From positions 1-32,435 of the IMG/VR virus record IMGVR_UViG_3300042869_000387: 32,435 nucleotides of DNA; one strand, written 5' to 3'. Below, piece by piece: positions 7,824-15,656 of the stretch; the stretch's first letter is position 1; every line of letters starts with the position of its first letter. The position numbers and the translations under genes were made by a program. The notes beneath the pieces were generated by a model, which did no database searches, was not told the DNA's origin, and saw nothing but the letters and a program-made list of their open reading frames with translations. This DNA comes from a virus.

Positions 7824-8411
7824 ATGTATGATTTATATCACAATCCTCTGATGCCCGAAGTTTTAGAAACTACATATATTTTAGATGATGTTACTCGTCA
7901 ACGAATGATCAACACTGTATTGTCTCAAAAAGACACAGCAAATTATCACGGTGGATACACATTTCATATCGAGGACATGCACGGTGATTTTGACAAATTG
8001 TATAACTATTTTTTTTCCGTAGTAGAATCAATATTTGGTCCGATTGATCTTGCGGCTAAACACAAACCTTGGTGCTGGGCTAATGTATACAACAAAGATA
8101 ACTTTAAAACTAATGCTCACAATCATATTCACACTGCTTCAATTAATGCTGTGTACTATTTAAAAATTTCTAATGACATGTTGGCAAACGAAGGCGGTTT
8201 AAATCTTTATCCGTTTACAAAACCTATAATTCAATTTCAGCCCGACGAAGGAGATTTGTTAATTATGCCCAATTACACTGTTCACGAGCCATTGTTTCAT
8301 AGTGGTAGTGACTATCGGATTGCAGTGAATATGGAAATATGTATCAACTCTCATATTAACGACTACTATAAAGAAGAAAAAATATATGCAAATGTCAACC
8401 CAAAAATATGA
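7824..8411 (+). CDS. 2OG-Fe(II) oxygenase, 2OG-FeII_Oxy_5/TIGR02466-like
   Basis: 195 residues. The core is AHNHIHTASINAVYYLKIS (H99, H101, H103), then EGGLNLYPF, then EGDLLIMPNYTVHEPLF with distal H154, then DYRIAVNMEI with R165. This is the layout of a group of short 2OG oxygenases common in marine T4-like phages, where the iron motif often departs from strict HxD; here no Asp follows the His, so which histidines bind iron is uncertain. The substrate is unknown. No clear ribosome site lies next to the ATG at 7824 (AGGA is about 26 bases away), and a later in-frame ATG at 7851 would remove nine residues. The gene overlaps the next by 26 bases, so the two oxygenases are probably made together. 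Confidence 0.78.
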   Translation: MYDLYHNPLMPEVLETTYILDDVTRQRMINTVLSQKDTANYHGGYTFHIEDMHGDFDKLYNYFFSVVESIFGPIDLAAKHKPWCWANVYNKDNFKTNAHNHIHTASINAVYYLKISNDMLANEGGLNLYPFTKPIIQFQPDEGDLLIMPNYTVHEPLFHSGSDYRIAVNMEICINSHINDYYKEEKIYANVNPKI

Positions 8412-8904
8412 ACAAATTGTAGTGATTGGTAAATCACTACTAGACACTGTACAATGTAATCAACTAATTTCTAAGCACGACAATGACCAACTAGAAAACG
8501 TAATACAAAAATCCTACAGAAGTGTCCGAGTATCAAATATGAATATTGCAGATGTTCCGCACTTAACTGATAGTCTCGAGTTTATCAATGAAAAACATTT
8601 TAAACTTGACTTGAATTTTAATCACATTGATTGCTTTTTTGGAAGATACGACGAAGGCATGCACTACAGTAGTCTACACATGGATTGTATAGGCGGTGAA
8701 CATCAGCGCAAGTTGTCATTTTCATTACTACTAAATGACAACTTTCAAGGCGGTGAGTTTATAACTCTAACAGATTCTGCTGTAGAGTGTCATCCTGGAA
8801 AATTATTAATTTTTCCTTCTTTTATGCCGCACAAGGTATCAGTTGTTGAGGAAGGAACTAGATATGCTATTTTTGGTTGGGTATATGGTCCCAACTTTAG
8901 ATAA
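8386..8904 (+). CDS. 2OG-Fe(II) oxygenase, prolyl-4-hydroxylase/PKHD-like
   Basis: 172 residues with all expected catalytic residues. YSSLHMDCIGG gives H98 and D100, FSLLLNDNFQGGEF is the usual jelly-roll strand pair, PGKLLIFPSFMPHKV gives distal H149, and ten residues later GTRYAIFGW gives the 2OG-binding R159. The substrate cannot be read from the sequence; protein prolyl, amino-acid and sugar hydroxylation are all known in this fold. The ATG at 8386 lies inside the preceding oxygenase gene (26-base overlap), with AAGAAG about 9 bases upstream; an ATG at 8392 is an alternative. It converges with the SGNH hydrolase gene, and the two stops overlap by 8 bases. Confidence 0.87.
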   Translation: MQMSTQKYEQIVVIGKSLLDTVQCNQLISKHDNDQLENVIQKSYRSVRVSNMNIADVPHLTDSLEFINEKHFKLDLNFNHIDCFFGRYDEGMHYSSLHMDCIGGEHQRKLSFSLLLNDNFQGGEFITLTDSAVECHPGKLLIFPSFMPHKVSVVEEGTRYAIFGWVYGPNFR

Positions 8905-9652
8905 CATTCTGCATCTTTAATTTGCTTACATATAGATTTGCATAATTTTGTGCAGTTTCTACATCATAATGATGTCCGTCTCTTGCTCGATCAATTTGAG
9001 GTTGTTCGGAAAAATATTTAATTTTGTTTTTTGATAATTCAGTATATATGAATGCAGCATCACTAGCCAACGCAAATCTAGGAATAAATGAATGTATAAT
9101 CTCTACATGTGCTGGATGAGTTATTTTACAAATATTTTCTATACAATTTAGTTTATCTAATTCTTGCGGATCTGCAAACGATTCTCGGCCACCTTGGGGA
9201 GCAATAAAATGTATTTTTCGATCTTCATCATGCATTGTAGTGTCTGCATGTTCTCTTCTATGACAGTAACTCCATTGAATTAAAATAGCCTTTGGAGAAA
9301 AATTATCTATTATTGATTGAACTCGTCGTGAAATCCAATCATTACTAGCACCGTTCATGCTGACGTTGATTATTCTGTTGCCTATTTGTTTTTCTACAAG
9401 TTTTGGCCAAGTCTCTTCATGTGGCTGACCAAGTCCTACAGTAAAACTATCGCCCACACACCATACATGATTGGTTAAATCGCTGGGCCATTCTTCATCT
9501 CGATATCCAAGACTATTGTACGCATACAAGATGGTTTTCGCATAAGTTTTAAAATAATTTGTATCACAACAGTGTTCAAGACTGTCTATGCCACATGTTG
9601 TTTCGAATCCATTGGCAGTAGTTGTTAATATAAATTCAATAGGTACTTTCAT
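8897..9652 (-). CDS. SGNH/GDSL-family hydrolase or O-acyl esterase
   Basis: 251 residues. The SGNH blocks are visible: CVGDSFTVGLGQ (block I, nucleophile S69), INVSMNGASND (block II glycine region), ILIQWSY (the position of block III, without a clear catalytic Asn), and DGHHYD near the end (block V, D225 and H228). The YNSLGYRDEEWP segment before block I is typical of carbohydrate-active SGNH proteins and alginate acetyltransferase-like domains. It has no signal peptide, so it works in the infected cell or on the virion. Probable roles are removal or transfer of an acyl group on a glycan. It is the last gene of the 11559-8897 unit, one base after the preceding stop; the ribosome site is weak. 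Confidence 0.75.
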   Translation of the reverse strand: MKVPIEFILTTTANGFETTCGIDSLEHCCDTNYFKTYAKTILYAYNSLGYRDEEWPSDLTNHVWCVGDSFTVGLGQPHEETWPKLVEKQIGNRIINVSMNGASNDWISRRVQSIIDNFSPKAILIQWSYCHRREHADTTMHDEDRKIHFIAPQGGRESFADPQELDKLNCIENICKITHPAHVEIIHSFIPRFALASDAAFIYTELSKNKIKYFSEQPQIDRARDGHHYDVETAQNYANLYVSKLKMQNVI

Positions 9653-9653
9653 A

Positions 9654-10772
9654 TCATGCTTGCCTTTTGTAATATGATTCTAATTCTGTCAATGCCGCAT
9701 TACTTAAATTTTCTATTGATAAAAAATTTCCCACAGAAGATCCACTGCTCCAGTTGTTATAAGTATCCAGACATTCGGCAAAATTCTTTATCAGTAGTGC
9801 TTTTTCAGCCAAAGTTTGTAATTTGATTGGCATTCCTGCGATCAAAGTTCTGTCGTCTACTAAGTCATATATAGTTCTATAGGCATTTATATAGTTTGTT
9901 GAATTTGTAGTTAAAAACTCTTGATGGGCTACGCTTAATCCTGGGCGTGTCATCAGTTGATTTATGTTCATAGACAACAGTGGACGCTGAGTAGTACTTG
10001 AATTTTCTAAAAGAAGACTTTGATTTTGAGGTAAAGATGCAGAAAATCCGCTCATGTCGCTGATGAGATAATGACAAGTGTTCCAGTCTTTCCACGAAAT
10101 TCCATATTGATCTTTCCAACTTACGGGCTGATGATTAATTGGGAATATATCAAGATTAGACACATACGACTCAAGATCCACAACATCTTTTTCATAATTA
10201 AATATTGAATTAATTGTAAAATGATTGTCAACCCAACCTAGATAGTTTACATATTTGTCTAGATAGTTTTTAAATACTTCTTGATTTATCGTGATTTTCT
10301 TTTGATACAGGTCTTTGAATACGCTGATTTTTTCTTGATGATCGTATACATTTAGATGTTTTGAAAATGCGGCGATACACCAACTTAGTGCATGTTCAAA
10401 CAAATTCTGGCGGCGAGCACTGATTATAAAAAAGTTATCATTGATATATTGATAGAAACTCAATTGATCTTTTAATAAGTCTTGTCTATTTAAAATATGA
10501 TATTGTGCCAATCTTGATACTTTATAGTGATCTACACTGCTTAATAATCTTGTTATTTCTTCCAATGACTGATAATATCCCCAAGTAGATTTCTTAGGTT
10601 TGCCTAATACTTGTTGATTGTATTTGGTCGAATGATATGATTCGATTCCGTTAGTAAGTTCGTGCAGGTTGATAACCGGACGTTGATAATCATAATGCTG
10701 CATAGTCACTGTGATATATTTTTGCAGTAGGCTTGACCCTACTCTATCTGGTGTTAAAATTAATACATTCAT
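9654..10772 (-). CDS. Sulfotransferase-like protein
   Basis: 372 residues. The N-terminal loop MNVLILTPDRVGSSLLQKYI has the shape of the PAPS 5'-phosphosulfate loop (family form PRSGTTLL or PRVGSSLL). Around residues 115-130, FFIISARRQNLFEHALSW matches the 3'-phosphate-binding strand and helix (R-x-x-x-x-x-x-S pattern). The central part is rich in aromatic residues, and the last ~100 residues are helical and unlike known domains. It probably transfers sulfate from PAPS to a hydroxyl, but an inactive or other P-loop enzyme is possible. It lies one base after the upstream sulfotransferase-like gene. The base composition is AT-rich, unlike the fibre genes on its right. Confidence 0.62.
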   Translation of the reverse strand: MNVLILTPDRVGSSLLQKYITVTMQHYDYQRPVINLHELTNGIESYHSTKYNQQVLGKPKKSTWGYYQSLEEITRLLSSVDHYKVSRLAQYHILNRQDLLKDQLSFYQYINDNFFIISARRQNLFEHALSWCIAAFSKHLNVYDHQEKISVFKDLYQKKITINQEVFKNYLDKYVNYLGWVDNHFTINSIFNYEKDVVDLESYVSNLDIFPINHQPVSWKDQYGISWKDWNTCHYLISDMSGFSASLPQNQSLLLENSSTTQRPLLSMNINQLMTRPGLSVAHQEFLTTNSTNYINAYRTIYDLVDDRTLIAGMPIKLQTLAEKALLIKNFAECLDTYNNWSSGSSVGNFLSIENLSNAALTELESYYKRQA

Positions 10773-10773
10773 A

Positions 10774-11559
10774 TTATTGTTGAGGATACGCTGGTTGGAT
10801 TGTTCGATACAATTCTAATTCGTCTACTAGTTTATTTTTTATCTGTGTGCCCCACTGTGCTTGTAAAAAATTTTCAATATAAGAAATCAAGTGTTTAGCA
10901 TCGGCATGGTTTATATATTGATCATAATCTATTGTTAGTACGCGACTATCAAACTTTTCTAAAATCTCGTTTTTTATATTGGACATATCTATCAACTTGT
11001 GAATCCAATTTAAATTATCAAGATTTGCCAAATTAATATTATCTAAATATGTTTTTTCAATTTCAAAATCTTTATCATAATCTTTACATACTTTTTCAAA
11101 ATATATTAAATTTCCTTTTAATACCTTGTGGATAAAATTAAATGCACACTGTGGAATTTGTTCGTCTTTAATCACAATCTGTATTGCTTTACTGTTGGGA
11201 AATGCTTCTAAGAATATGTTGATGTCTTGACAATGTATAGATATAGTATGAATTATTGTTTCTTCTTTGTAAGGATTATTGATTAATGTGTTTCTAATAT
11301 ATTCTATCTTATCGTTACGGGACATATTAGACTCAGTTTGATACAAAATAGATTGATACGTATCTTCTAACGAAATCATACTAAAATTGTTGATAGATGT
11401 AATTTTAGTATTAGCGTGGCCTGACCCTAGTGCATTGTGTTTCAGCGGTTCGGCTGGATTAAATGCAGTATACAACAACGACGTTAAAAACCAACCACCT
11501 GCACCAACTGGATATTGTACAAATATAATTGGTGTCGGAGAATCTATAAGTTTTTTCAT
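10774..11559 (-). CDS. Putative P-loop/sulfotransferase-like protein
   Basis: 261 residues starting MKKLIDSPTPIIFVQYPVGAGGWFLTSLLYTAF. The strand, glycine-rich loop and helix look like a nucleotide-binding or PAPS-binding turn (YPVGAGGWFLTSLL), and a later FPNSKAIQIVI strand recalls the second sulfotransferase motif. No firm catalytic residue can be named, so the call is tentative. It heads a unit with the other sulfotransferase-like gene and the SGNH hydrolase. The coding DNA is strikingly AT-rich (10 G/C in the 60 bases 11041-11100). No NATAAATA is seen upstream. A TATAGT hexamer at 11569-11574 may be a -10 element but is close to the ATG, and no good ribosome site is visible. Confidence 0.6.
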   Translation of the reverse strand: MKKLIDSPTPIIFVQYPVGAGGWFLTSLLYTAFNPAEPLKHNALGSGHANTKITSINNFSMISLEDTYQSILYQTESNMSRNDKIEYIRNTLINNPYKEETIIHTISIHCQDINIFLEAFPNSKAIQIVIKDEQIPQCAFNFIHKVLKGNLIYFEKVCKDYDKDFEIEKTYLDNINLANLDNLNWIHKLIDMSNIKNEILEKFDSRVLTIDYDQYINHADAKHLISYIENFLQAQWGTQIKNKLVDELELYRTIQPAYPQQ

Positions 11560-11591
11560 AGTGTATTTACTATAACTTTATTAGGTCGTTA

Positions 11592-11616
11592 AAAAAGGCG
11601 AACTAGTCGCCTTTTT
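11592..11616 (-). terminator. Rho-independent terminator of the adhesin cassette
   Basis: AAAAAGGCGA (11592-11601) and TCGCCTTTTT (11607-11616) form a perfect 10-bp stem around the 5-base loop ACTAG. On the minus strand the stem ends in a U run, 16 bases after the stop at 11633. It is symmetric and could work both ways, but no plus-strand gene reads into it. Confidence 0.88.
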
Positions 11617-11632
11617 ACTGATCGTATTGTTT

Positions 11633-12385
11633 TTACGGTCTAGCAAATAAAGGAATCCATTTTTCAGGAACACCGAATGCCAGTTCACCTTCTGCATTAT
11701 ACGTAGTTGTGCCGCCAGGGCCTGTTACGGTAATACTTAATGCAAGGGGTTGCGGAGCATCAGTCTTTTGGAAAATGTGTGTAAAATCTGGACCTTTCGA
11801 CAACATCATAGTGCCGGTATCTGTAGTCAACTCTAACAGTTGAAGTGGCTGCATTGGGTCGCATATTTTAAATCTTGTTGCATCAGTTACTGACTTCACC
11901 TCATATACTTTATGTTTCTCAACACCACCCATTGTGCCCATAAATGTCACTTGATCGCCCGCTGTTAACCATGCTGTTGTGCCACAAGTAAATTCATTAG
12001 TTGCACTATTAGTTGCAGTTACATTTGTAGAATATACAGTGTCACCTATGGTGATACTCCATGTGTCGTATATCCCTGACACTCTCGAATCAAACGCAAC
12101 TGGATGATCAACACTACTCCTATCTTCAATAGGAGTAAAGTCAATGCGACAACCGGGTGGGCCAGGCGGAAGTATTGGGGTTTCGGCCGCTTGTTCTTCC
12201 ATCCATTGCCCGCCTGATATCCATTGATTATTTTTAAATTTCCAGCCCACATTAACATGATCAGGAACTTCTTCCCAATACCCCGGCAAGTCATTTTTTG
12301 CAATGGCATCTGGATGCCAAAGTCCTGCTGGATTTTCATCATGCGTCTGCATGATTTCATCGTTTACTATTTTTGCCCAAATCAT
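11633..12385 (-). CDS. Small tail fibre-associated protein with fibre-assembly-like N-terminus
   Basis: 250 residues. The first ~65 (MIWAKIVNDEIMQ..., LPGYWEEVPDHVNVGWKF, NNQWISG) have the Trp-rich layout seen at the start of many phage tail-fibre assembly or accessory proteins. A linker with PPGPPG follows. Residues ~130-195 hold a beta module (AGDQVTFMGT ... VYEVKSV ... LTTDTGTMML) that also appears twice in the 1976-residue fibre. The end is another Ig-like beta stretch closing in PEKWIPLFARP. AGGAG lies 6 bases before the ATG. It is the last gene before the terminator. It may be a chaperone or a minor fibre part; I cannot choose. Confidence 0.65.
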   Translation of the reverse strand: MIWAKIVNDEIMQTHDENPAGLWHPDAIAKNDLPGYWEEVPDHVNVGWKFKNNQWISGGQWMEEQAAETPILPPGPPGCRIDFTPIEDRSSVDHPVAFDSRVSGIYDTWSITIGDTVYSTNVTATNSATNEFTCGTTAWLTAGDQVTFMGTMGGVEKHKVYEVKSVTDATRFKICDPMQPLQLLELTTDTGTMMLSKGPDFTHIFQKTDAPQPLALSITVTGPGGTTTYNAEGELAFGVPEKWIPLFARP

Positions 12386-12406
12386 TTAATTCTCCTGATT
12401 ATCAAT

Positions 12407-14026
12407 TTATGGATTTCGCCAATATATAACTGCCATACCTGTGCCGGCAGTACTTGCCAGTTGGTCTAACTTGCATGGTGGAAATGCTAGTGGTGTTCCT
12501 CCACCGTTGCAGTTGTTAAAACTTCCGCCCCAGCATATACAGTGCAAGAAACATCTTACCATTCCAGCGCCGCCACCTTTACCTGCACGGCTGGCCATCC
12601 AACCTATGTCAACACCGCCTGCACCACCTAGTGTGCCTGCGCAATGGGTGATGTAGGGAAACAGTTGATCCTGCATGCGATCTGAGCAGCAAATTCTACC
12701 AGTTGTACCTAAACAACATACCAAAGTCCAATTTATTCCTGCGCAATAGTCTGCGCCACCCATGCAGTAGGGTATGTTCATCGAGTTTAGTTCACAACAG
12801 AAATAGGCAATGCCGCCAGTGCCTGCTCCTTCACCAGAATTGTGATAGGCATTCATGGCCAATCGTGGACCTTGATTCCAGTTGCTGCACATACGATAAC
12901 AGCCGCCGTCTGCAAAACTGTTACCTTGACTGCCGCTGCCGCACATGCTGTGAATGTCGTGCCATGCATAGCGTTTGGGTTGCGGACCGTGATCTTGGAA
13001 AAAATTTATCCCTTGTATACAACCGCTACTAAACCAAGTAAATCTAGCATCGCGGCCTTCATCGTTATCATAACCACCCCAGCCACCTGGGCCTTGATGC
13101 CATTGGCCGCTGACACACATGCCTCTCCAACTAAACCACCTGTTAAGTGAAGAATCACATCGTTGTAATTTGGTGCCGCCACCACCAGTGGTTCCGCCCA
13201 TATAATAACTCTTTCTTCCACTAGGGTAGTAATTGGCACAACGTTCTGGTGTACAGATACAAGAACAAAAAGCCGGGTAAACAGGTTTTTTACAAATATA
13301 GCCGATGCCGCCGCCGCCACCTGCCGCTGGACCGTAGCCGCCACCAACATATTCATCTTCCTGAATCGTGCCGCCACCTTGGCCGCCACAAGCCCACATC
13401 CAAGAACCTGCTGATCCGCCACCGGGGGCTTTGCCGCTACAGCAACCCGGAGAATTGTCAGGACTGTATGTAATACCGTAACCACTATATACCATACAAT
13501 AACCACAACAAGTGCTGAAAAGGAAACAGTTGCCAACTCCGCAATAGGCGCCACCAGCACATCCTAAGCCGCTGGCACCACCGATTGAATTCCAATCACC
13601 TCCTGATGCAGCACCAGGATTGCAGCAAACGCCGCCACCTGCTGTGAGTGTTCTTGCTCCACTAGTGGAAGTATATGAAATTGTAGTGTCTTGTTGCTGA
13701 CGACCTACTACAATTGTCACTACGCAGCACGATGCTACAGTGTCTGTTTTTTCCACGTACCCGCCGCCAGCGCCGCCATAATTGCAACTGGCACTGGCAG
13801 CGAAAGAAGCCTTGCCGCCGCCGCCAATTGCGATAGTTCGTAAGCAAGTCACACCTGCTGGAACTGTAAAAGTATAACTTCCTGGAGTGTCAATGATTAC
13901 TCGATTTTGCCAACAGGAATTGCCATCATAATCATATTTTTGTTCGTTAACTTGATAACAAACTGATTGGCCTACAAGTGTACATGCGTTTGCTTGCGTA
14001 CTGCCTGTGCTGATGTAACGTCCCAT
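12407..14026 (-). CDS. Gly/Cys-rich adhesin-like protein, copy 2
   Basis: 539 residues with 43 cysteines by my count and many GGGG runs. The start MGRYISTGST matches the paralogue upstream. Residues ~45-115 (SYTFTVPAGVTCLRTIAIGG, then GGAGGGYVEK, then VVTIVVG) fit the glycine-rich domain found in phage fibre tips. Then come Gly/Cys-rich stretches with STCCGYC and FCSCIC motifs, and a C-terminal block with ITHCAGTLGG, SRAGKGGGAG, GGSFNNCNGG, LAFPPCKLDQL and AGTGMAVIYWR. A longer frame starts at 14071, but I place the start at 14026. AGGGAAG lies about 6 bases upstream, the product aligns with the paralogue, and the overlap with the previous gene disappears. It is probably a receptor-binding tip; the cysteines suggest disulfides or bound metal. 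Confidence 0.8.
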   Translation of the reverse strand: MGRYISTGSTQANACTLVGQSVCYQVNEQKYDYDGNSCWQNRVIIDTPGSYTFTVPAGVTCLRTIAIGGGGKASFAASASCNYGGAGGGYVEKTDTVASCCVVTIVVGRQQQDTTISYTSTSGARTLTAGGGVCCNPGAASGGDWNSIGGASGLGCAGGAYCGVGNCFLFSTCCGYCMVYSGYGITYSPDNSPGCCSGKAPGGGSAGSWMWACGGQGGGTIQEDEYVGGGYGPAAGGGGGIGYICKKPVYPAFCSCICTPERCANYYPSGRKSYYMGGTTGGGGTKLQRCDSSLNRWFSWRGMCVSGQWHQGPGGWGGYDNDEGRDARFTWFSSGCIQGINFFQDHGPQPKRYAWHDIHSMCGSGSQGNSFADGGCYRMCSNWNQGPRLAMNAYHNSGEGAGTGGIAYFCCELNSMNIPYCMGGADYCAGINWTLVCCLGTTGRICCSDRMQDQLFPYITHCAGTLGGAGGVDIGWMASRAGKGGGAGMVRCFLHCICWGGSFNNCNGGGTPLAFPPCKLDQLASTAGTGMAVIYWRNP

Positions 14027-14027
14027 T

Positions 14028-15641
14028 TTATGCTTCCCTATAATATATAATGGCCATGCCTGTACCTGCATTGCTGAGCAATTGATCTAGTATGCATGGA
14101 GGAAATGCCAGTGCCGGTCCTGACCCATTACATAAGTTAAATGAGCCGCCGTGACACACACAGAGGAATTGACTCTTAGATTGTCCGCCACCGCCGCCTT
14201 TGCCTGCTCGACTAGTAAATCCGCAGATGCCTACGCCACCTGATCCACCCAGTGTACCTGCGCAGGTAATAAACTGCGGGAACAAGTGATCTTGCATGAG
14301 CCAAGCCTGGTCACAATGACCGCACAGGCCCAATTGGCAAATCTTTGTCCAATTAACCATATCCTGTCCCCATTCGCTTAGTGTGCTTATGCCTAAATCT
14401 CGTATAGCGTCAACACCACATCTGTACAACGAAAATCCACCAGTGCCGGCGCCCTCGCCTGCATTTCTTGGGCGAGGAGTTGAAATATAATCGGCACAGC
14501 CACTGTAACAGCCAATACAGGTTAACAGACCAGTGCCCGGTGAACCAGTACCACAGATGTTTTGAATGTCCCATTGTTCATTGTTTAACACGCACAGTCT
14601 TACTGGTGCAGCACAGGCACATCGAGGCTGACTGTGTTGAAAACCGCATCGTACTCCAAAGGGATAAACGCATGCTCCTGCCCATCCCCATTCAAATTCG
14701 TAACCATATGCGGCACTGTTGTCAGGTCCGCCAGGGCCGCCTTCTCCTGTCTTCCAATAGCCGCCGGTGCATGTTTGCATAGTGCTACGACATGCTAAGT
14801 TGCAACGAGGTGAAGTCCCGCCGCCACCTTGATTGCTGTTAGGGTAATTCAAACATGGAAACGTGCCGCCGCAACATGTGTTAGTGAAACATATGCAATT
14901 GCAACATGGATAATGCCAAATAGGCATACAACAAGTATCGCCTATGCCAGCGCCGCCGCCAGCACTGCTAGCATGCAGATATCCGCAAAGACAACTACTG
15001 CAACCGCCTTGAACATTTTTAGGAGATCCTGCTGAAGCACCGCCCACAAACATTGCAGGGCAATCACCACACGTAGGATAAGGAGCGCACACATATGCAA
15101 TGCAATAACCGCAACAAGTGGCAAAACAGGTGTAAAAACACTGCGAAACGTGACTGACACTGCCGCCGCAATACATACAGCCCCAACCTGCCCGGCCGCC
15201 AGTACTGTTCCAGTCTCCGCCAGATGCTGAACCTGGAACACATCCGGCTGCACCGCCGGCAGTATGTACTGCCACTGAGTTACAAGCCAAAGTTGTGTCA
15301 CATTCTTGGGCGCCAACTACCAGTGTAAGTGTTGGTGCACCTGTGGCAACAAAGCATTTTTCACTGTAGGCTCCACCAGAACCCGCTGCTGAACAACATT
15401 GGCCGCTACCAAAACTGCTGCCGCTACATTTGGGCTTGCCGCCGCCACCTACTAATACAGTTCTAGCACAGATTGCAGTGCTGGGTAAGGTATAGGTATA
15501 TGTGCCTGGGCGATCATATACTACTTTGTATTGCCAGCATTCTTTACCGTTGTAATAGCCCTTGCCGCCAGGAACACTAAACTGGCTGGGCTTCTCTGCT
15601 CCAGCCACCGTAGTTACTGTTATTGGTACAAAACGTCCCAT
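14028..15641 (-). CDS. Gly/Cys-rich adhesin-like protein, copy 1
   Basis: 537 residues, 53 cysteines by my count (about 10%), tandem paralogue of the next gene. It opens MGRFVPITVTTVAG and has the same glycine-rich domain (TYTYTLPSTAICARTVLVGG, SGGAYSEK, LTLVVGAQ). The middle is denser in cysteine (ATCCGYC, PCCNCICFTNTCC), and the C-terminal block is the same (ITCAGTLGGSGGVGI, SRAGKGGGGG, GGSFNLCNGSG, LAFPPCILDQL, AGTGMAIIYY). Shared motifs between diverged copies indicate selection on the cysteine pattern. No signal peptide is present. GGAG lies about 10 bases before the ATG. The role is inferred from position among fibre genes and from similarity in style to glycine-rich tip adhesins such as gp38 of T-even relatives. 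Confidence 0.8.
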   Translation of the reverse strand: MGRFVPITVTTVAGAEKPSQFSVPGGKGYYNGKECWQYKVVYDRPGTYTYTLPSTAICARTVLVGGGGKPKCSGSSFGSGQCCSAAGSGGAYSEKCFVATGAPTLTLVVGAQECDTTLACNSVAVHTAGGAAGCVPGSASGGDWNSTGGRAGWGCMYCGGSVSHVSQCFYTCFATCCGYCIAYVCAPYPTCGDCPAMFVGGASAGSPKNVQGGCSSCLCGYLHASSAGGGAGIGDTCCMPIWHYPCCNCICFTNTCCGGTFPCLNYPNSNQGGGGTSPRCNLACRSTMQTCTGGYWKTGEGGPGGPDNSAAYGYEFEWGWAGACVYPFGVRCGFQHSQPRCACAAPVRLCVLNNEQWDIQNICGTGSPGTGLLTCIGCYSGCADYISTPRPRNAGEGAGTGGFSLYRCGVDAIRDLGISTLSEWGQDMVNWTKICQLGLCGHCDQAWLMQDHLFPQFITCAGTLGGSGGVGICGFTSRAGKGGGGGQSKSQFLCVCHGGSFNLCNGSGPALAFPPCILDQLLSNAGTGMAIIYYREA

Positions 15642-15656
15642 ATGTTATATTCTCCG

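Noticed and set aside
14027-14071. A longer start for the second Gly/Cys-rich gene at 14071
   Set aside because: The 15 extra residues overlap the previous gene and do not match the paralogue. The ATG at 14026 has a good AGGGAAG site and gives MGRY, like MGRF in the paralogue.
12441-15035. Several plus-strand open frames, opposite the Gly/Cys-rich genes (for example 12703-13032, 14468-14782)
   Set aside because: They are antisense to two well-supported paralogous genes, and their odd His/Cys/Arg-rich content is explained by the reverse complement of Gly and Cys codons. No ribosome sites support them.
12407-15641. A diversity-generating retroelement acting on the tandem adhesins
   Set aside because: No reverse transcriptase and no short template/variable repeat with adenine-specific differences were seen. 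The copies differ throughout, as ordinary diverged paralogues do.
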